From Akkermansia muciniphila (GTDB lineage Bacteria; Verrucomicrobiota; Verrucomicrobiia; Limisphaerales; UBA9464): a stretch of 64,000 bases of DNA. This document shows, piece after piece, positions 34,131 through 43,631 of this stretch; position 1 is the stretch's first letter; every line of letters begins with the position of its first letter. The notes below the pieces were generated by a model. It searched no databases. It had not been told where the DNA came from and saw nothing but the letters and a program-made list of their open reading frames with translations. The stretch is taken from contig CAMDGV010000008.1 of NCBI GenBank assembly GCA_945898055.1, forward strand, positions 1 through 64,000, in the 5' to 3' direction. Made by a program: the position numbers and the translations under genes.

Positions 34131-35510
34131 GTGCTAGATTTTAATGCCCGTCGGGTCGCCTATGACGCGCTGCTCCGTGCTGAATCCCCAGGGGACTTCC
34201 TCGAACATCGCCTCGATGCGGATCCCAATTATCAAGGTCTCCAACCCGAGGACCGCCGTCTTACCCGTGAATTAGCCTCTGGAGTCCTTCGCAATTGCGG
34301 AAGTCTCGACTGGTTAATCTCGCGTAAAACGGAGGGTCGCACCCAGAAACCAAAGATTCAGGCGCTTCTTCGACTCGGTGCTTACCAATTGTTTTTTCTC
34401 GACCGCATTCCGGATCACGCTGCGGTTAATGAAACGGTGGCACTGGCTCGCTCGGTGGGACTGACCACTCAAGCCGGATTTATAAATGCAATTCTGCGCG
34501 GACTCATCCGCGAACGTGAGGTTCTACGGGCAGATTTGGAACGTCTCAAAGTTTCCGATCCAGCCATCGGTTGGTCGCATCCGGCGTGGCTCATCGAACG
34601 TTGGACCGCCCATCTAACCACCGACGAATTGCAGGCATTACTGCGTTGGAATAACGCCGCTCCACGCACTTTTGCTCGAGTTAATCGGTTAAAAATTCAA
34701 CCCCCTCAACTCCTTGAACTTTGGTCGACCGAAGGCATTGAGGCTCTCCCTTGCGACTTTCCTTGGGTCGCAAAGGGAACCGTCTTTGAACTCAAATCAC
34801 ACCCGCCCATTGAGTCTATTCCTTCCTTCAAATCGGGTGGATTCTATATTCAAGATCCAAGCACCCTGATGGCTGTCGACTTACTCGAGGTTAAACCCGG
34901 AGATCGTGTTCTAGATTTCTGTGCTGCTCCTGGCGGAAAGACCTCTCTTATTGCCGAACACCTGAACGGTAACGGCAACCTCGTTGCCGCAGACTCGAAT
35001 CCGGATCGTCTCAACCTACTCATCGAAAACACAACCCGTCTAGGTTTTACTAAGTGCCGTGTGACGACCTCCGAAGAGGCAGGTAGCGACTTCGATCGAG
35101 TGCTGGTCGATGCTCCTTGCTCCAATACAGGGGTGCTACGGCGCCGAATCGAATTACGTTGGCGAATTCGTCCAACCGAACTCACCCGTTTAGCAAGTCT
35201 CCAATCAAGCATCCTCGATAATGCTGCCCAACGTGTCCGGCACGGTGGAGCCCTCGTCTACAGTACCTGCAGCCTTGAACCAGAAGAAAACCGAGAAGTG
35301 GCACACGCCTTCACTGAACGTCATCCCGATTTTAAACTCACCAAAATAACCGAGCTACATCCAGTCCGAGACGGTGTCGACGGAGCCTTTGCTGCCCGTT
35401 TCGAACGTCTCGAAGAGTCGCAAATCGGGGAGCTAGCTCTTAAGGAGGCCTTTAGGTTTCCGAGGAATGATCCGCATCTGCCTCCGCGCGCTGTTCTTCG
35501 TCTCGGCTAG
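34131..35510 (+). CDS. rsmB: 16S rRNA (cytosine-967-C5)-methyltransferase
   Basis: A 459-residue RsmB. The N-terminal NusB-like RNA-binding domain (about 1-140 from NARRVAYDALLRAE) is followed by a NSUN methyltransferase domain. The SAM motif is VLDFCAAPGGKTSLIAE. The catalytic cysteines are in DAPCSNTGVLRRR and YSTCSLEPEENRE. The frame is open from an ATG at 34023, but the first 36 residues are Arg-rich and not RsmB-like, so the GTG at 34131 is proposed. The choice is uncertain. The 3' end overlaps the convergent membrane-protein gene by 59 bp. Confidence 0.9.
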   Translation: MLDFNARRVAYDALLRAESPGDFLEHRLDADPNYQGLQPEDRRLTRELASGVLRNCGSLDWLISRKTEGRTQKPKIQALLRLGAYQLFFLDRIPDHAAVNETVALARSVGLTTQAGFINAILRGLIREREVLRADLERLKVSDPAIGWSHPAWLIERWTAHLTTDELQALLRWNNAAPRTFARVNRLKIQPPQLLELWSTEGIEALPCDFPWVAKGTVFELKSHPPIESIPSFKSGGFYIQDPSTLMAVDLLEVKPGDRVLDFCAAPGGKTSLIAEHLNGNGNLVAADSNPDRLNLLIENTTRLGFTKCRVTTSEEAGSDFDRVLVDAPCSNTGVLRRRIELRWRIRPTELTRLASLQSSILDNAAQRVRHGGALVYSTCSLEPEENREVAHAFTERHPDFKLTKITELHPVRDGVDGAFAARFERLEESQIGELALKEAFRFPRNDPHLPPRAVLRLG

Positions 35511-35916
35511 AGGCTTCTACCCATTGGATCGTCTTAAAAATGATCCACCCAAAGCCCGATAGTACCACCAAGGCACTGGAGAGTCCCCAAATAACCTCCA
35601 AACGTTTTGCTTCACTCACCAGTCGCAACGGAAAGAGAAAACAACCAAAGGCGATGAGCAGAAGTGTGCCTCCGGACAGTTTCAATAGTTTGTTTTTTCC
35701 AACGGAGGCCCCGGCATCGAACTGGAATATTACCCTCCAAAACAGCACCGCCAATACCGCTCCAACCGCAAAAAGGATGGGAACACTCCAATGAAACTCA
35801 AACTTGAGTCCCTCACGATCGCGCCCGACAACCCCTAATGACCCAAGCATTCCCCCCAAGGCCAAGGCCGAGGAAACGACAACGACCCGTCGCAAAAATG
35901 GAGCTTTGGAGTGCAT
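35452..35916 (-). CDS. Small membrane protein of unknown function
   Basis: This 154-residue protein has four hydrophobic segments at about 9-30, 43-62, 77-97 and 107-130, followed by an acidic Glu/Asp-rich tail (SSRDEEQRAEADADHSSET). I do not recognise a family. Its last 59 bp overlap the end of rsmB on the opposite strand. It starts 12 bp after the purM stop region on the same strand, so it is probably transcribed with purM. Confidence 0.65.
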   Translation of the reverse strand: MHSKAPFLRRVVVVSSALALGGMLGSLGVVGRDREGLKFEFHWSVPILFAVGAVLAVLFWRVIFQFDAGASVGKNKLLKLSGGTLLLIAFGCFLFPLRLVSEAKRLEVIWGLSSALVVLSGFGWIIFKTIQWVEASSRDEEQRAEADADHSSET

Positions 35917-35928
35917 AGCTAAATCCCT

Positions 35929-37026
35929 TCACTCTACACGACAAAGGCCCTGACCTGGAACGATCCCTCCTATAACCCAAGCCCCATGGCCTGCGGCCCG
36001 GATGAAACGCAAAACAGCATCAGCACCCTCCTCCGGGACGACTGCGGTCATACCGATTCCCATATTAAAGACTTGGTACAACTCAGCTTCATCTACGCCC
36101 CCTTTATCACGAAGAAGACGAAACAGCGGCGGTAATTCCCATGCATCTTTACGAATCAGAGCGTCGCACTTTGGTGGAAGGATACGGGGCAAGTTATCCA
36201 CAAAGCCACCCCCAGTAATGTGAGCCAAAGCTTTTAGGCCCAACGGTTTTCCTGCCGGATTAAACTTCTTAATTAACTTCTGAACAAGAGGCCCATAGGA
36301 AACATGAACTGCCAAAAGTGCATCCCCCAATGTCCCCCCCAATTCAGCAACGCGACTCTTCGGCTTTAACCCCAGCGTCTCGAATAAAATCTTACGAGCT
36401 AAGGAGTAACCGTTGGTGTGCAATCCGCTGGAAGCAATCCCGAGGACCACGTCGCCGCGTTTCACGGTCTTTTGACCGACTAACATGCGCGATTTGTCGA
36501 CGACGCCCACGATCGTGCCGCTCACATCGTATTCGCCTTTCTGATAAAACCCAGGCATCTGAGCGGTCTCGCCACCAATCAATGCGCAACCGTTGGCGGC
36601 ACAACCTCGGGCAAAGCCACGGATAATATCGGTGAACACATGCGGTTCCAAGGTTCCAGTACCGAGATAATCGAGGAAGAAAAGAGGCTCAGCACCTAAA
36701 ACAGCGATGTCGTTGACGCAATGGTTCACCAAGTCCTCGCCAATGGTATCGTGTCGGTCCATCGCAAAGGCGATCTTTAACTTGGTGCCCACGCCATCGA
36801 CCGAACTTACCAGTACCGGTTGGCGGTGCTTGCGGATATTGAGGGCGAATAATCCGCCGAATCCACCCACCTTACCCAACACCTCCGGTCGATGGGTCGA
36901 TGCCAGCAATTGTGGCAGGGTGTTCTTGACGCGGTTTCCTAAATCAATGTCAACGCCTGCCGCGGCGTAGGCTTTCTGCTTCTTCACGTGGCGATAGTCT
37001 AAACACGGAGCCCCAACGGTGAACAT
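35929..37026 (-). CDS. purM: Phosphoribosylformylglycinamidine cyclo-ligase (AIR synthetase)
   Basis: A 365-residue PurM, fifth step of purine synthesis (FGAM plus ATP to AIR). Typical segments are YAAAGVDIDLGNRVK, SSVDGVGTKLKIA, VNDIAVLGAEPLFFLDY, LIGGETAQMPGFY, GLHTNGYSLARKI and HITGGGFVDNLPR. Length is slightly above the usual 345 because of an N-terminal extension of about 15 residues. The gene is followed by the small membrane-protein gene. About 290 bp upstream are gene-free and hold its promoter. Confidence 0.96.
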   Translation of the reverse strand: MFTVGAPCLDYRHVKKQKAYAAAGVDIDLGNRVKNTLPQLLASTHRPEVLGKVGGFGGLFALNIRKHRQPVLVSSVDGVGTKLKIAFAMDRHDTIGEDLVNHCVNDIAVLGAEPLFFLDYLGTGTLEPHVFTDIIRGFARGCAANGCALIGGETAQMPGFYQKGEYDVSGTIVGVVDKSRMLVGQKTVKRGDVVLGIASSGLHTNGYSLARKILFETLGLKPKSRVAELGGTLGDALLAVHVSYGPLVQKLIKKFNPAGKPLGLKALAHITGGGFVDNLPRILPPKCDALIRKDAWELPPLFRLLRDKGGVDEAELYQVFNMGIGMTAVVPEEGADAVLRFIRAAGHGAWVIGGIVPGQGLCRVE

Positions 37027-37314
37027 AATTTATCGAAGTTACCTGCAGTAATGCCCCCGACCGACTTGGATCAAAACCGAAGGGGCAGAAGTCAAACGCG
37101 AAAACGGTCGAGTTTTTTTTAACCTACTGATTACCTTCGATAACGATCGACCTAAGGCAATCCTCCTCCAGTTCGACATTCTCACGAAAAGGTACCCAAG
37201 TTTCCCTCTTCCCCCACCGCCTTGGGTCTTCTGCAACCGTTGAACTCGACACCCTGACAACCGAGGGTAGTCGCCTGGCTAACCCCCGATTGAACTGGGT
37301 TCATTTCCGAAGTT

Positions 37315-38676
37315 TTATTCGTAACGAAGCGCCTGAATAGGTTCCAAACGGGCCGCTTTAAAAGCTGGTATCAGACCCGCGACAATTCCCACACCGCCAC
37401 TGAAAACCACGGCAAGAGCTTGCGCCCACCAAGTAATGACCGGCGTATTTCCAGTCGGCGAAATGTAGGACAATAAATCGACAAGAAACTGGGAAGCGAC
37501 CAATCCAGCCAAAGCTCCCAGCAGAGCCAGTACAACGCTCTCAACGATGATTTGAATAAAAATATCAAGACCAGTCGCGCCGATCGCTTTGCAGGTTCCA
37601 ATCTCCCGAATGCGCTCATTGATGCTCGCCAACATAATGTTCATAATCCCAATCCCGCCCACTAGAAGGCTAATCCCGGCAATGATTCCGCCACTCAACC
37701 TCGCATTTTTAATCTGGCGATTAATGCTCTCAATTTGGTTTTCCTGAGTCTGAAAAGAAAAGTCCTCAATGCCGCGGTGAGTCACCAATAAAATGTTCCG
37801 TGCCTGTTGGAGAGCTTTCTCCATTTGATCCATCGATCTCACCTTGAGATCAATGTCGGTCAGTCTGGGATCTGGAATTCCATCGGCATCGCCGGCAATC
37901 CGAAAGCGGACCCACGAGGTATTAAGTGGAATGTAAATGGTGTGGTTCTTGCGCCAGAAGGCCCACCCCCCTTTTCGCCCCCATCCCTTTGAGCGCTTCG
38001 GACCGTTTGGGTTGGCTGCTTTAATCTCAACCAATTTCTTCAAGGCCCTCTCCTTGGCGTCTCGTTCACTCGAATAGTGTTGGAACATCCCCACAATGGT
38101 GAAGGGTTGACCATTTAATTGGATGGTCTCGCCGACGGGAATAATCTCCCGACCTGTCTCGTCTGGATCTTCAAACAGTGCATCACGAATTCCAGTCCCG
38201 ATCACACACACCGGATTCGCTTTTTCTTCATCTAAAGAATTAAAAAAACGCCCATGCTCAACCGTGTGAAGGTTCATCGCCAAAACCTCCGGCCAGGCCC
38301 CAACGACTTCCTCTGGGTCCACCCGTTTATCTCCCTTGGCGGCGATCACATCAGGAACTCCCATTTCCGGAGAGACCACACTCAAGAGCGGTGCCCCATT
38401 CTTCAGCGCCAAAACGTCCACCAAAGTACGTCCTGGAGCCTGATCAGCGAGATGATCTTGGTAGCTCGGAATAGCCTGAGCTTGCAGTAAAACTTTGTCT
38501 GCTCCACCCATGGCGATCATCGATTCACGTAGACCATTTTCCATGCCTTGGATGATGGCACTCATGCCCACCAAGGAGGCGACTCCCAAGACGACCCCGA
38601 ACAAGGTGAGAATGGAGCGGAACTTATGGGCCCAAACTTCCTTCAAACCGATGAGGATAACATTGAACAAATTCAT
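37315..38676 (-). CDS. MacB-like ABC transporter permease (second copy)
   Basis: This 453-residue permease of the MacB/FtsX family has the N-terminal helix (about 17-38, KFRSILTLFGVVLGVASLVGMSA), a large MacB-type periplasmic domain (about 45-320) and three C-terminal helices. Typical segments are GGIGIMNIMLASINERIREIG and the final PAFKAARLEPIQALRYE. It lacks the ATPase domain fused in MacB. Its ATG overlaps the stop of the preceding permease gene. The two permeases are clearly paralogous and probably pair in one complex with the ATPase and membrane-fusion protein of the operon. Confidence 0.88.
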   Translation of the reverse strand: MNLFNVILIGLKEVWAHKFRSILTLFGVVLGVASLVGMSAIIQGMENGLRESMIAMGGADKVLLQAQAIPSYQDHLADQAPGRTLVDVLALKNGAPLLSVVSPEMGVPDVIAAKGDKRVDPEEVVGAWPEVLAMNLHTVEHGRFFNSLDEEKANPVCVIGTGIRDALFEDPDETGREIIPVGETIQLNGQPFTIVGMFQHYSSERDAKERALKKLVEIKAANPNGPKRSKGWGRKGGWAFWRKNHTIYIPLNTSWVRFRIAGDADGIPDPRLTDIDLKVRSMDQMEKALQQARNILLVTHRGIEDFSFQTQENQIESINRQIKNARLSGGIIAGISLLVGGIGIMNIMLASINERIREIGTCKAIGATGLDIFIQIIVESVVLALLGALAGLVASQFLVDLLSYISPTGNTPVITWWAQALAVVFSGGVGIVAGLIPAFKAARLEPIQALRYE

Positions 38677-40130
38677 CAGTCGTAACGAAGCGCTTGGATA
38701 ACATTCATCCGAGCGGCTTTAAATGCGGGGAAAAGTCCCGCTAAGACGCCCACTCCTGCCGCAAAAGCAAAAGCAACGCCCATCGCTGTCCAGGTAATCA
38801 CTGGATCATTTCCAGTGGGAGCGACCCAAGCAATCGCCTTTACCACGAAGCGAGAAGCCAGTAACCCGACCAATCCGCCAACCAAGGCAATCACCGTGCT
38901 TTCAACCAAGATCTGAGTAAAAATATCTAGGTCCCCTGCTCCCACAGCCTTCCGAATTCCGATCTCCCGAATCCGCTCAGAAATGCTCGCCAACATAATG
39001 TTCATAATCCCAATGCCTCCTACAAAAAGACTGATACCGGCGATCAAACTGCCGCTGAGCCGCGCGTTTCTTACAAATCTATCAATGTCTTCCCCCCAAT
39101 CCTCTAAGGTACGAAAAGAGAAATCTTCAATGCCTCGATGGTTCACTAACATGATATTTCGTATCTTGACTAGGGATTGATTGAGTCGATCAAAATCGTG
39201 TAGCTTGATTTCAATAGTACTCAACCGAGGTTCAGCAGGCGCATTGCTTCGACTGGATTGAAACCGTTGCCACATGGTGTTCAGGGGCATATAGACCGTG
39301 TTGTTTTTAATCCAAAAGGCATAACTCCCGCCGCCTCGACCTCGACCTCGCTGAGGTCCTGTGGTTTCTTTTTTGCCTGATGCCAACACCGCTGCTTTTG
39401 CGGCCGCGGCCGCCAAACGGGCCTTACGATCTTGCTCCCCTTCATACAATTGGAACATCCCAATAATAGTGAAGGGCTGTCCGTTAATGGTCATCGTCTT
39501 CCCAATCGGGATGACCTCGGTGCCGGTCTCCTCTGGGCGCCCAAATAATTCGTCACGAATTCCCGTCCCAATGACACACACGGCACGGGCTTCATCCGCA
39601 TCAATGTCGTTAAAAATACGACCATGCTGAACAACGTGTTCGGACACGGCGGCCTGCTTCGGATAAACTCCGAGCGTCATATAGGTGCGGAATAATTTAC
39701 CGTTCGCGGCCAAGGTCGGATTGTCTTCTAGGCGCATCTCCGGCGCAACGATTTCGGCATCTGGCACCCCAGCCTCAATGGCCGTGGCATCGGAAAGGGT
39801 CATTCCTCGGGCGAAATCTCGCAAATGACGCTGTTGTACGGGCACCGATTGAGCTTCTAACCGAACCTTCCGTAACCCTCCAGACGCGAGGAGAGCTTCC
39901 TTTTGACCGATCTCCATGCCCTTGACCATCGCACTCATCGCAATCAACGAAGAGACCCCGAGGACGATCCCCAACATCGTTAAAGCCGAACGAAATTTAT
40001 GAGCCCAAATTTCTTTCAAACCAACGGCGACGGCATTGATCAGATTCGTTCCACCCACCGGTAAATCGGTTAAATCCAACTCACTCAATAAAGATTCCAC
40101 CGCAGATGTCTGAGGACTCTCCGTCTTCAT
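38676..40130 (-). CDS. MacB-like ABC transporter permease (first copy)
   Basis: This 484-residue permease parallels the following gene: HKFRSALTMLGIVLGVSSLIAMSA near the N-terminus, GQPFTIIGMFQLYEGEQD in the periplasmic domain, and GGIGIMNIMLASISERIREIG before the last helices. It has an N-terminal cytosolic extension of about 35 residues not present in the paralogue. Its ATG overlaps the ATPase stop by 4 nt. An export role for peptides, lipids or small molecules is inferred from the MacAB-like operon. Confidence 0.88.
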   Translation of the reverse strand: MKTESPQTSAVESLLSELDLTDLPVGGTNLINAVAVGLKEIWAHKFRSALTMLGIVLGVSSLIAMSAMVKGMEIGQKEALLASGGLRKVRLEAQSVPVQQRHLRDFARGMTLSDATAIEAGVPDAEIVAPEMRLEDNPTLAANGKLFRTYMTLGVYPKQAAVSEHVVQHGRIFNDIDADEARAVCVIGTGIRDELFGRPEETGTEVIPIGKTMTINGQPFTIIGMFQLYEGEQDRKARLAAAAAKAAVLASGKKETTGPQRGRGRGGGSYAFWIKNNTVYMPLNTMWQRFQSSRSNAPAEPRLSTIEIKLHDFDRLNQSLVKIRNIMLVNHRGIEDFSFRTLEDWGEDIDRFVRNARLSGSLIAGISLFVGGIGIMNIMLASISERIREIGIRKAVGAGDLDIFTQILVESTVIALVGGLVGLLASRFVVKAIAWVAPTGNDPVITWTAMGVAFAFAAGVGVLAGLFPAFKAARMNVIQALRYD

Positions 40131-40858
40131 GTCGCAGAGGGAACCTGCTCGGGGTTAGGTCGATGCAAACCAGCGAGGCGTGCATCGACATGGTCGACAA
40201 TTTTGCCGTTGCGAATCTCGATCCGACGTGGAGTTACCGCAGCAATCTCCGGATTATGAGTGACGAGGATCACCGTACGTCCCTCAGCGGCCAGTCGGCG
40301 AAAAAGCGCAAGGATGAGTTCGCCCGTATGTGTATCTAGATTGCCCGTCGGTTCATCTGCTAAAATAATTCTGGGGTTATTAACCAAGGCACGCGCAATG
40401 GCCACCCGCTGCTGCTGCCCCCCAGAAAGCTGACTCGGTCGATTCTTTAATCGATTACCCAAATCCACCATTTCCAAGGCTTTGAGCGCACGCTCCCGAC
40501 GAACGCGACTGCCTAATCCAGCATAAATCATCGGGAGTTCAACATTCTGCACCACATTCAACTTGGGCAAAAGATTGAAGGATTGAAAAACAAACCCAAT
40601 CGATCGATTACGAATACGCGCCAACTCTCGAGAAGACGCCTTGCCAATTTCCATCCCTTCCAAGGACACACTCCCTCGGGTTGGCGAATCCAGAAAACCG
40701 AGGATATGCATCAGGGTGGTTTTACCACTGCCAGAGGGTCCAATAATCGAAACAAATTCTCCCTCATTTAATTCGAGAGAAATATCATCCAACGCACGAA
40801 TCTCCTCGCCGCCCAGTTGGTATAACTTCGAAACACCACGTAATTCCAAGAGAGCCAT
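40127..40858 (-). CDS. ABC transporter ATPase (MacB/LolD type)
   Basis: A 243-residue nucleotide-binding subunit. Walker A is [14 protein letters not shown], the signature motif is [15 protein letters not shown], Walker B is [12 protein letters not shown] and the H-loop is [11 protein letters not shown]. The [27 protein letters not shown] stretch is typical of the MacB/LolD group. It lies 16 bp after the membrane-fusion gene and overlaps the first permease gene, so all four genes form one operon. Confidence 0.93.
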   Translation of the reverse strand: MALLELRGVSKLYQLGGEEIRALDDISLELNEGEFVSIIGPSGSGKTTLMHILGFLDSPTRGSVSLEGMEIGKASSRELARIRNRSIGFVFQSFNLLPKLNVVQNVELPMIYAGLGSRVRRERALKALEMVDLGNRLKNRPSQLSGGQQQRVAIARALVNNPRIILADEPTGNLDTHTGELILALFRRLAAEGRTVILVTHNPEIAAVTPRRIEIRNGKIVDHVDARLAGLHRPNPEQVPSAT

Positions 40859-40874
40859 GATCAGGTAGGTTGGC

Positions 40875-42065
40875 TCAATGAACGACGGTCGCGCCAGAGA
40901 CTCCTTTAGCTGTCCCTAGTTTGCCTCCTAGTTTAACCCCATTCGTGGGAGTTCCCTCTTTTCTAGTCGCTGCCAGCACATCTTTAGAATGGTCCTCCAG
41001 AGAGATTTGATCGCCTGCAGCCAACCCTTTGGTCACCTCTGCAAAAAAGTAATCACTGACGCCGATCTGAATCGGTTGACGTTCCCACATTTCTTGTTTT
41101 TTCAACCAAACGTACCGTTCAATCTCCCGTGTTTCTTGGTTTGTCTCAGTGAAAATACCCGCCAAAGGTGCGGCTACCACATTCTCGACACTGGCTACCG
41201 GAATCGAAATATTAGCGGTCATACCCGGCCTGACTTTCTTATCCACGTCTTTCAGAATGATGCGGGCGCCAAAGCCTCGAATATTGTTCTTCAAAGTGGA
41301 CTGTGGCGCCACTCTTTCCACCTTGCCGGTGATCTTAAACCCTTGGATCGCTTCGATCATCACATCCACTTGCTGACCTATTTGCAACCGGGTGACATCG
41401 GCTTGGTTCACGTGCGCACTAATAATCAGGTCGTTCAAATTGGCGATTGTCAGAATCTCCGTACCCGAATTGAACCCCCCAGAACCCGACACCGCTTGCC
41501 CTACCGAAATGGGACGCGTCAAAACCGTGGCATCGAAGGGCGCTGCAACCACCGTCTTCAGCAGTCGGTCTGAAATTAAATCAAAGGATTTTTGCCGTAA
41601 GGCCAATTCGTTCTTCGCCAGATCCAGTTTGGTTTTGACGTCCTCAAAGAGTTCCTGAGCGATTAACTTGTTCTGAAAGAGTTCCTCCGAACGTTTAAAA
41701 TCGCGTTCAGCTTGGGTGAGTTGCAGACGGGATCGCTCGACGGTTTTTTCTTCCTGCTGCCGCTGAGTTTGAAGCTCACGATCATCCAATTTAAAGAGCA
41801 TTTGACCCAATTTGACCGAATCGCCCACATCAACTGGTAATTCTTCAATTTTCCCATTCACCTCAGGCCGCACACTCACCTGCTCCGCCGGCCCAATATC
41901 ACCGGCTGCATTTACCGCAAAACGAATGTTTCGGGTTTCAATAATCGCCGTATCCCCTTTCCTCACCGCCATCGTCGACCCTGCATCGAGTGACTTCTGC
42001 TTCCAGTAATAGAGCCCTCCCAATAAAATTCCTCCCAACAGTAAAAGTGTAGTCAATAATTTCAT
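40875..42065 (-). CDS. Periplasmic membrane-fusion (HlyD/MacA-like) subunit
   Basis: A 396-residue adaptor. An N-terminal signal anchor (about 4-22, LTTLLLLGGILLGGLYYW) is followed by a lipoyl-like half-motif (VRPEVNGKIEELPVDVGDSVKLGQ). A long helical hairpin (about 95-155, KTVERSRLQLTQAERDFKRSEELF) leads to the second half (VVAAPFDATVLTRPISVGQAV) and beta-barrel domains. It would link the inner-membrane permeases to an outer-membrane channel. No TolC-type gene is found in the window. It is the first gene of the operon. Confidence 0.9.
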   Translation of the reverse strand: MKLLTTLLLLGGILLGGLYYWKQKSLDAGSTMAVRKGDTAIIETRNIRFAVNAAGDIGPAEQVSVRPEVNGKIEELPVDVGDSVKLGQMLFKLDDRELQTQRQQEEKTVERSRLQLTQAERDFKRSEELFQNKLIAQELFEDVKTKLDLAKNELALRQKSFDLISDRLLKTVVAAPFDATVLTRPISVGQAVSGSGGFNSGTEILTIANLNDLIISAHVNQADVTRLQIGQQVDVMIEAIQGFKITGKVERVAPQSTLKNNIRGFGARIILKDVDKKVRPGMTANISIPVASVENVVAAPLAGIFTETNQETREIERYVWLKKQEMWERQPIQIGVSDYFFAEVTKGLAAGDQISLEDHSKDVLAATRKEGTPTNGVKLGGKLGTAKGVSGATVVH

Positions 42066-42171
42066 TCAAACTCCAAAACGTGACATAAATAGTACGAACA
42101 CGTACGATTTAAACCTACAAGACAGCCCTAACCTGATTAGACCCGCCAATAATAAGTTCGCCTCGACGATC

Positions 42172-43458
42172 ATGACCTCATCTCAATTCATTCTTTCTTT
42201 GTGTCTCGGGCTCCTCGTCCTGCGTTGGTTGGCCGCTACCGCTCTGTCGAACCTCAATAAACGACATGTTCAAGCCCATGCAGACCGTATTCCTCGAGAG
42301 TTCGAGGGAATCATGGATCCCCCAACCTATGCGCGTTCGGTCGAATACACCTTGGCCAAAGCGCGCTTCGGTAGTCTCGAGGATAGTGTCTCAACGGCGA
42401 TCCTCATCGCAGTACTCTGTCTCGGATTCTTACCTTGGAGCCAGTCGATCTGGACTCAGTCCTTTGGCTCGGGCGCTTGGGCGGGGGCGGGTTGGCTTGG
42501 CGCGGTTACCCTGATCCTTTCCCTCCCTGATCTCCCCTTCTCGTGGTGGTCCCAATTCCGATTGGAAGATCGGTTTGGCTTCAATCAAGGTACCCCGCGA
42601 CTTTGGATTCTCGATCGTCTCAAAATGCTGACGCTCGCTCTTCTGATCGCCACGCCTTTATTGGCTCTAATTCTTCATCTCACCCGCCGAATTGGACCGC
42701 TCTGGTGGCTCTGGGCTTGGGCTCTTCTTATCGGTTTTCAACTTTTGATGATGATCGTCGCACCTATTTTTATCCTGCCGCTTTTTAATAAATTTTCTCC
42801 CCTTCCCGACGGTTCTTTACGCGCTCGCCTGATTCGCCTCGGGCAACGTACCGGTTTTACTGCAAAAACCATCCAAGTCGTCGACGGCAGTAAACGCTCC
42901 AGCCATTCTAATGCCTATTTTACGGGGTTCGGGCGCTTCCGCAAAATCGTGCTGTTTGACACCTTGATTTCTCAACTAACTGAATCCGAACTGGAAGCAG
43001 TCTTGGCCCACGAAATCGGACACTATAAACGGGGCCATCTCCCTCGGATGCTCGCCTGGAGTACCCTCAGTCTTCTGGCCTCTTTCGCTCTGATCGGTTG
43101 GCTTGCTGAGCGCCCGGAACTCCTCCTCGCCTTCGGCTTCCAAGCCAATGCTGGCTTTGCCCCAGTTCTACTCCTCTTCGGGCTCCTCAGTGGTGCCTTC
43201 ACTTTTTGGCTCTCGCCCTTAACTCATTTTTGGTCGCGTAAACACGAGTATGAAGCCGATGCCTACGCAGTTGCCGCTGTAGGCGGACCGTCCGCTCTGT
43301 CGGGTGCGTTACGAAAGTTGCACGAAAAGAACTTATCAAACCTGACTCCACATCCTTTATTCAGTGCCTTCCATTACTCGCATCCCACCTTGATGGAACG
43401 TGAACGCTCGATGAACCGAGGGTTCTCTGCATCAACCTCAACCTTGCCTCCTACCTGA
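42172..43458 (+). CDS. M48-family (Ste24/CAAX prenyl protease 1-like) metalloprotease
   Basis: A 428-residue membrane zinc protease. The zinc motif HEIGHYKRGH (about 281-290) and the third ligand region HEYEADAYAV (about 361-370) are intact. About seven hydrophobic helices surround them. The N-terminal part with HADRIPREFEGIMDPPTYARSVEYTLAKARF is typical of the CAAX protease 1 N-terminal domain. Bacterial homologues lack prenylated CAAX substrates and probably act in membrane-protein quality control. It is divergent from the MacAB-like operon. Confidence 0.9.
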   Translation: MTSSQFILSLCLGLLVLRWLAATALSNLNKRHVQAHADRIPREFEGIMDPPTYARSVEYTLAKARFGSLEDSVSTAILIAVLCLGFLPWSQSIWTQSFGSGAWAGAGWLGAVTLILSLPDLPFSWWSQFRLEDRFGFNQGTPRLWILDRLKMLTLALLIATPLLALILHLTRRIGPLWWLWAWALLIGFQLLMMIVAPIFILPLFNKFSPLPDGSLRARLIRLGQRTGFTAKTIQVVDGSKRSSHSNAYFTGFGRFRKIVLFDTLISQLTESELEAVLAHEIGHYKRGHLPRMLAWSTLSLLASFALIGWLAERPELLLAFGFQANAGFAPVLLLFGLLSGAFTFWLSPLTHFWSRKHEYEADAYAVAAVGGPSALSGALRKLHEKNLSNLTPHPLFSAFHYSHPTLMERERSMNRGFSASTSTLPPT

Positions 43459-43631
43459 TTCACTTAAGCATTTCGTAAAACAGATCGAACTGACAAAACC
43501 AGAGGAGATTAGCCAGCAAAACAAGAAATCTCAACGCACTGAAAACAAAGATCGCCCCTCTTTATTCGAGGATTAACCCACGATCTAGTGCGACGAAACC
43601 CAATCCACGCGACTTCCGGGCAACTCGGTGT

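Noticed and set aside
40989-41573. 194-codon plus-strand frame antisense to the membrane-fusion gene
   Set aside because: The HlyD-like frame on the other strand has clear family motifs; this is a shadow.
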